Assembly (NCBI RefSeq): GCF_000702445.1
Contig: NZ_JNIF01000003.1
Span: 1,922,001 to 1,986,000 of the forward strand
DNA from: Bryobacter aggregatus MPL3
GTDB lineage: Bacteria; Acidobacteriota; Terriglobia; Bryobacterales; Bryobacteraceae
Reading direction: 5' to 3'
DNA: 64,000 nucleotides
In this document: in pieces, positions 60,021 to 64,000 of the stretch
Layout: every line of letters begins with the position of its first letter
Numbering within the stretch: the stretch's first letter is position 1
Program-made: the position numbers and the translations under genes
The notes under the pieces: generated by a model
Seen by the model: the letters and a program-made list of their open reading frames with translations, nothing else
What the model was told of the DNA's origin: nothing
The model's database searches: none

Positions 60021-60760
60021 TCACTGGAAGCCCCGCCACCCCCCGAGGAGCCTCCGCCGAAACCTCCCCAACTCGATCCGCCGCCTCCACCGCCGAAGCC
60101 ACCTCCTCCGCCGCCAAAACCACCGCCGGCATAGCCCCAGGGACCGCCCCCGCGCCTGCCACCACCACGGCTTCCCGCCATCAAACCAACAATCAGAATG
60201 ACGAAAATGAGCGTGATGGCCAGATTCAGATCGTCACGATCATCCTGGGCTTGATGCAGCGGGCGAGGAAGTGTTTCCTGAATCGTGACATTCTTTGCCG
60301 TGGCGATTCTGGTGCCAAGCCCGCGCGCCGCCTCCACCATCGCGGCGCCGTACTCGTTGGCGCGCAGGGCAGGCCGCATGGCGCGGAGCAAATCGCCTGC
60401 CGAGCCATCTGGAAGAATGGGCTCCAGTCCGTACCCAACCTCAAGGCGAGACTTGCGATCTTTGATGGCGAATAGGAATAGCGCGCCCTCATTGGTCGCC
60501 TTCTTCCCGATCCCCCACTGGATGTAAAGTTTGTTGGCGACGTCCGTGATTTCATCGCCATCGAGGGTATCGACGGTGACCAGCGCGATCTGCGCACCGG
60601 TCGCGGTTTCGACGGCGGCCAGGTAACGATTGAGAATCTGCCTCGACGACGGGTCGATGACATGGGCGAAGTCAGATACATAGCCTTCAGGCTTGAGCGT
60701 GCGGTAGTCTACCGCGAGGCATGACCAGGCCAACCCGAGGCTGAGGAGGAGGCGGATCAT
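59996..60760 (-). CDS. TPM-domain exported protein (YgcG-like) with Gly-rich tail
   Basis: 254 residues: signal peptide MIRLLLSLGLAWSCLAVD; TPM domain with VSDFAHVIDPSSRQILNRYL and QIALVTVDTLDGDEITDVAN; a membrane helix (LAITLIFVILIVGLMAGS); then a glycine-rich run (GGGFGGGGGGFGGGGGG) and a polar end. TPM proteins occur with LemA and are thought to act in membrane or photosystem maintenance. Operon with M16, nucleotidyltransferase and LemA genes. Confidence 0.92.
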   Translation of the reverse strand: MIRLLLSLGLAWSCLAVDYRTLKPEGYVSDFAHVIDPSSRQILNRYLAAVETATGAQIALVTVDTLDGDEITDVANKLYIQWGIGKKATNEGALFLFAIKDRKSRLEVGYGLEPILPDGSAGDLLRAMRPALRANEYGAAMVEAARGLGTRIATAKNVTIQETLPRPLHQAQDDRDDLNLAITLIFVILIVGLMAGSRGGGRRGGGPWGYAGGGFGGGGGGFGGGGGGSSWGGFGGGSSGGGGASSDWRVMLCS

Positions 60761-60773
60761 CTTCGTGCCTACG

Positions 60774-62051
60774 TTAACAGTTCAACAGGGCGCGGTCGAG
60801 CGCCAATCCATCGACCTTTCCGAGTACCGTAAGTGCCAGTTTCTCTGAGAGAAACGATTCGTTTGCAAGCGACTGCACCTGTGCGGCTGTGACGGCTTCG
60901 ATATTTTCAATCATCTCGTCCATCGAGAAGAAGCGGCCGAAGAAGACCTGCTGGCGGGCCAGATTGGTCATGCGCGAATTGGTGGATTCGAGGGAGAGCA
61001 TCAGCGAGCCTTTGAGGTGTTCTTTGGCACGATGGAGTTCTTCTGCCGGTACCGGATTCGCCTTGAGATCACGGAATTCTTCCATTACTGAGGAGATCAC
61101 CTTGGGCAGGGCTTCCGCCGAGGCTCCGGCATAGATTGCGATCGCGCCGGAGTCGCGATAGAGCAGAAGATCGGACATGACGGCATAGACCAGTCCTTGG
61201 CGCTCCCGGATGTTCTGGAAGAGCCGGGACGACATGCCGCCGCCGAGAATCGTGTTGAGCACGTAGGAGATAAAGCGGGTTTCGTGCGCAATGGGATGTG
61301 ACGGCGCACCGATGTAGAGATGCGCTTGTTGGGTTCGTTTCTGCTTCAGGATGAAGGGAGCCTGCAGTTTCGGCTTGGCGGGCGTGGGCAGCTTCGCCCC
61401 AGCCGACCGATTTGCGAAGGAGGCGCCCACCAGATTCACGATCGCGTCATGCTCGAGATTGCCCGCGGCGGTGACAACGATATTGCCGGGATGGTAGATG
61501 CGCTGGTGGTAATCGACGAGCATTTCGCGATTGAAATCGGCAATGGTCTGCTTGGTGCCGATGATGGGCTGCCCGAGGCCATGCCCCTTCCACAGATTCT
61601 TGACGAAGAGTTCGTGGACCAGATACTCGGGGTTATCGAGCTCCATCTTGAGTTCTTCGAGGATCACGCTCTTCTCTTTTTCCAGCTCAGTAGCGTCAAA
61701 AGTAGGGTTGAGGATCAGATCGGAGAGAATGTCCCAGGCGATCGGGAGATGCTCATCGAGCACTTTTGTGTTGTAAGACACAAGTTCCTTGCTGGTGAAG
61801 GCATCGAGGTGACCGCCGACCGAATCGACGGCGCGGGCGATGTCTTCCGCCGAGCGCGTGTGTGTGCCTTTGAACAGCATGTGTTCGAGAAAATGAGCAA
61901 TGCCGCGCTCTTCTCCGCGTTCGAGGCGGGATCCCGAGGGGATCCATGTGCCGATCGATACGCTGCGGACATGGGGCATCCGCTCTGTCACAACGATGAG
62001 TCCATTGGACAGAGTAGAGCTTTGGATTTCGCGAGGAGGATTCGAATTCAT
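60774..62051 (-). CDS. M16 family zinc peptidase (processing-peptidase-like)
   Basis: 425 residues. The inverted zinc motif is HFLEH (His53, Glu56, His57) followed about 76 residues later by the third ligand in [20 protein letters not shown]. The second half ([20 protein letters not shown]) carries the usual R/Y substrate site. Such enzymes cut peptides inside the cell or near the membrane. First gene of the six-gene minus-strand operon; divergent from rlmN, whose reading frame touches its start. Confidence 0.94.
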   Translation of the reverse strand: MNSNPPREIQSSTLSNGLIVVTERMPHVRSVSIGTWIPSGSRLERGEERGIAHFLEHMLFKGTHTRSAEDIARAVDSVGGHLDAFTSKELVSYNTKVLDEHLPIAWDILSDLILNPTFDATELEKEKSVILEELKMELDNPEYLVHELFVKNLWKGHGLGQPIIGTKQTIADFNREMLVDYHQRIYHPGNIVVTAAGNLEHDAIVNLVGASFANRSAGAKLPTPAKPKLQAPFILKQKRTQQAHLYIGAPSHPIAHETRFISYVLNTILGGGMSSRLFQNIRERQGLVYAVMSDLLLYRDSGAIAIYAGASAEALPKVISSVMEEFRDLKANPVPAEELHRAKEHLKGSLMLSLESTNSRMTNLARQQVFFGRFFSMDEMIENIEAVTAAQVQSLANESFLSEKLALTVLGKVDGLALDRALLNC

Positions 62052-63151
62052 TGGTGGAAAAGAGGCAGAGGACGGATAATCTTATTGTGACAGAGCAAGC
62101 GAGCCCGCGAACAGCGCCTTTGATGGGTATGGAACTGAGCGACATGGAAGCGGCGATCGAGGGACGCTATCCAAAGTTTCGCGCGAAGCAGATTTTCGAT
62201 GCGCTGTATGCCAAGCGGCAATTGGATCTGAAAGAGGCCAGCGCCCTGCCTGCGGCCTTGCGCAAAGAGTTTCCAACCGGAGCCTTGACCGAGCATTCGC
62301 GATTCGATAGCGAAGACGGTACGGTTCGCTACCTGTTGAGTCTCGAAGATGGAAAGACGGTGGAGTCGGTCTTTATGCCCGAGCGGGGCCGCGATACGCT
62401 CTGCATCTCTTCGCAAGTGGGTTGCCCGGTCGACTGCAAGTTCTGTCTCACTGCCCTGATGGGGCTGGAGCGAAATCTGACTGCAGGCGAGATTGTCGGG
62501 CAGGTGCTGCACATCGCAGCCAAGCATCATCTCGATCCGCATGACCGGCAAATGAACATCGTCATGATGGGCCAGGGCGAGCCGCTGATGAATCTCGATG
62601 CGGTGCTCAAGGCGACGCGGCTGTTGGTCGATCCGGCAGGGATCGGGATGACCGAGAAGCGCATCACAGTCTCCACCTCAGGACTGATTCCGAAGATCGA
62701 AGAGTTGGGGCAATCGCCGATTCGGCCGAAGCTGGCGATCAGTTTGAATGCTTCCACCGAGGAGCAGCGCGTCGAGCTGATGCCAATCACAAAGAAGTGG
62801 CATTTGAAGGATCTGATTGCCGTTTGCCAGGCCTACCCGCTGCGGAGCTGGGAGACGCTGACCTTCGAGTATGTTCTGTTGCGCGGGGTGAACGACAGTG
62901 ACGCCGACGCGCGCCGGGTGCGCAAGCTGGTGGCGAACATCAAGTGCAAGGTGAATCTGATTGCGCTGAATCCGGGGCCGGGAATTCCGTTCGAGACGCC
63001 TGATCCCGAGCGGGTGCTGAGCTTCCAGGAGATTGTCCGCGCCGGCGTTCCGTGCTTTATCCGGAAGCCGCGGGGCCTCGACATCTATGCGGCCTGCGGA
63101 CAATTGAAGCAGATGACGGAGCATTCCGGGCTGTACAGCATTCACGAGTAG
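62051..63151 (+). CDS. rlmN: 23S rRNA/tRNA adenine-C2 methyltransferase RlmN
   Basis: About 354-366 residues. The radical SAM motif is CPVDCKFC (Cys125, 129, 132), the second cysteine near the C-terminus (Cys in [15 protein letters not shown]) is the methyl-carrying one, and [26 protein letters not shown] and LISLNAS-type blocks match RlmN. It methylates A2503 of 23S rRNA and A37 of tRNAs. The start is open: TTG 62051, GTG 62054 or GTG 62087; the sequence before 62087 is not like known RlmN N-termini, so 62087 is possible. Confidence 0.95.
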   Translation: MVEKRQRTDNLIVTEQASPRTAPLMGMELSDMEAAIEGRYPKFRAKQIFDALYAKRQLDLKEASALPAALRKEFPTGALTEHSRFDSEDGTVRYLLSLEDGKTVESVFMPERGRDTLCISSQVGCPVDCKFCLTALMGLERNLTAGEIVGQVLHIAAKHHLDPHDRQMNIVMMGQGEPLMNLDAVLKATRLLVDPAGIGMTEKRITVSTSGLIPKIEELGQSPIRPKLAISLNASTEEQRVELMPITKKWHLKDLIAVCQAYPLRSWETLTFEYVLLRGVNDSDADARRVRKLVANIKCKVNLIALNPGPGIPFETPDPERVLSFQEIVRAGVPCFIRKPRGLDIYAACGQLKQMTEHSGLYSIHE

Positions 63152-63154
63152 GCT

Positions 63155-63988
63155 ATGGAATCGATCCGTCCGATGCTGCAAGAGGACCTTCCGGCAACGA
63201 ACGCGATTCTCCAGGCGGCTCATCAAGTCAGCACGAGCTTCACTCCGCTGTTGCGGCGGAATCATGCGCTGACACCAGACTCCTATTGGGTTCTCGAAGA
63301 GGACGGCCGCCCGATCGGCGTCGTCGGGTATACCGATTTCGGGAGCTTTGCTCACATCGGACTCATGGCCATTCTGCCCTCACGGCAGTCTCACGGGGCA
63401 GGGTCGCGTTTGCTGTCTTTTGCGCTTGGGCAGATGGAAGCACGCGGTTTTCGCTCGATCACGCTGTACTCCACAGATGCCGGGTTAGGTTTTTATTTGC
63501 GCCATGGATTCCGATGGGCTGGGCTGAGTCCGGAATGGCAGTTGCGCCGCCGGAATCGCTGGGATTGCCGCATCCGGGTGGAGCGTTGGGAAGAGGCCGC
63601 GGAGGTGGCCGGCTTTGACGCCGCGATCTTTGGCGGCGACCGGCAGCGCCTGTTCCGTGCGCTCTTGCTTGAGTTTCCAGGGAGAGGCTTGCTGGTGCGG
63701 GATGCGGCCGGACAATGCGCCGGGTTTGCGATAGCGCAATCTGGTGTCATTGGGCCCATGGCGGCGGCGACGCCGGAGATCGCACTGGCGCTGCTGGACG
63801 CAGCCTTGGATCTTCCCTTTGAAGCCATGCCGCGGGTTTTGCTCCCAGATGGGCACGCCGCCGGCGAGACGGCATTGCTCCGCCTGGGCTTTGTCCCGGT
63901 TCGAGTGTCACGCTATCTCTATCACGGCACGGCTCCCGTACAGCAGCGGGCAAAGATGTACGGACAGGGCGCGTACTCCCTCGGCTAG
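63155..63988 (+). CDS. GNAT-family N-acetyltransferase
   Basis: 277 residues, 3 bases after rlmN. The first 140 residues are a GNAT domain (VVGYTDFGSFAHIGLMAILP, SHGAGSRLLSFALGQMEARG with the acetyl-CoA loop, LYSTDAGLGFYLRHGFR). The second part (GRGLLVRDAAGQCAGFAIAQ) resembles the Acetyltransf_18 domain seen in two-domain GNATs. Substrate unknown. The gene closes 12 bases before the end of the window. Confidence 0.88.
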   Translation: MESIRPMLQEDLPATNAILQAAHQVSTSFTPLLRRNHALTPDSYWVLEEDGRPIGVVGYTDFGSFAHIGLMAILPSRQSHGAGSRLLSFALGQMEARGFRSITLYSTDAGLGFYLRHGFRWAGLSPEWQLRRRNRWDCRIRVERWEEAAEVAGFDAAIFGGDRQRLFRALLLEFPGRGLLVRDAAGQCAGFAIAQSGVIGPMAAATPEIALALLDAALDLPFEAMPRVLLPDGHAAGETALLRLGFVPVRVSRYLYHGTAPVQQRAKMYGQGAYSLG

Positions 63989-64000
63989 CCAGGGATTTTC

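Noticed and set aside
60040-60180. Repeat of CCGCC-like units suggestive of a CRISPR or microsatellite
   Set aside because: It is the glycine-rich tail of the TPM-domain protein read on the opposite strand; no spaced direct repeats.

Overview
The window looks like chromosomal DNA from an acidobacterium of the Solibacter/Bryobacter type (Acidobacteriota, Bryobacterales). The evidence is a secreted protein ending in the Solibacter-type C-terminal domain (TIGR03437 family, 11563-13410), a long FtsX/MacB-type permease of the acidobacterial ADOP kind (53883-56381), a winged-helix regulator fused through a membrane segment to a TolB/WD40-like propeller (30302-32449), a PEP-CTERM protein, and several Tat-exported enolase-superfamily and DUF362 proteins. 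No rRNA, tRNA or CRISPR array was seen.

Layout. 1-14410 is ordinary chromosome: the 3' part of glnE, ATP-type pckA, a PHP phosphoesterase coupled to an HD-domain protein, a minus-strand operon (enolase-superfamily dehydratase, LD-carboxypeptidase, small zinc-finger protein, propeller), an ABC exporter coupled to a 63-residue ORF and followed by a decayed subtilase, the Solibacter-type secreted protein and a YncE-like propeller. 14411-25640 is a scrambled accessory island. It holds an IS5-family element with a nonsense mutation, an intact IS630-family element lying exactly against it, pieces of IS66, IS5 and IS481/IS3-type elements, and an array of Rhs toxin remnants with their probable immunity genes. 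The Rhs array includes one long Rhs core with a C-terminal domain whose His...Cys order suggests a permuted papain-like fold, followed by a lipoprotein. 25631-32449 is a secretion locus: a PEP-CTERM protein, a 1319-residue PLC-like protein with InlB-type repeats and a divergent sensor-regulator. 32450-37434 is a second disturbed stretch: two decayed copies of one secreted protein (one fused to a piece of a neighbouring SDR gene), an orphan protein with a nucleotidyltransferase-like GS...DxD motif, and a ParE/CopG-type toxin-antitoxin pair.

37429-63988 is again densely packed ordinary chromosome: a DUF885 lipoprotein, an inositol-monophosphatase-family enzyme, a plus-strand run of acyl-CoA synthetase, PPK2, Old Yellow Enzyme and amidohydrolase, a ferritin-like DUF892 protein, a glycosyltransferase facing an operon of DUF362, enolase-superfamily, NodB deacetylase and acyl carrier proteins, then RecQ, a VOC protein, the ADOP permease, a six-gene minus-strand operon (M16 peptidase, TPM protein, nucleotidyltransferase, LemA, ketoglutarate semialdehyde dehydrogenase, 2-keto-3-deoxy-acid dehydratase), rlmN and a GNAT acetyltransferase.

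The least explained parts are the Rhs array and the orphan nucleotidyltransferase-like protein. Family assignments come from reading motifs in the translations; no database search was run.
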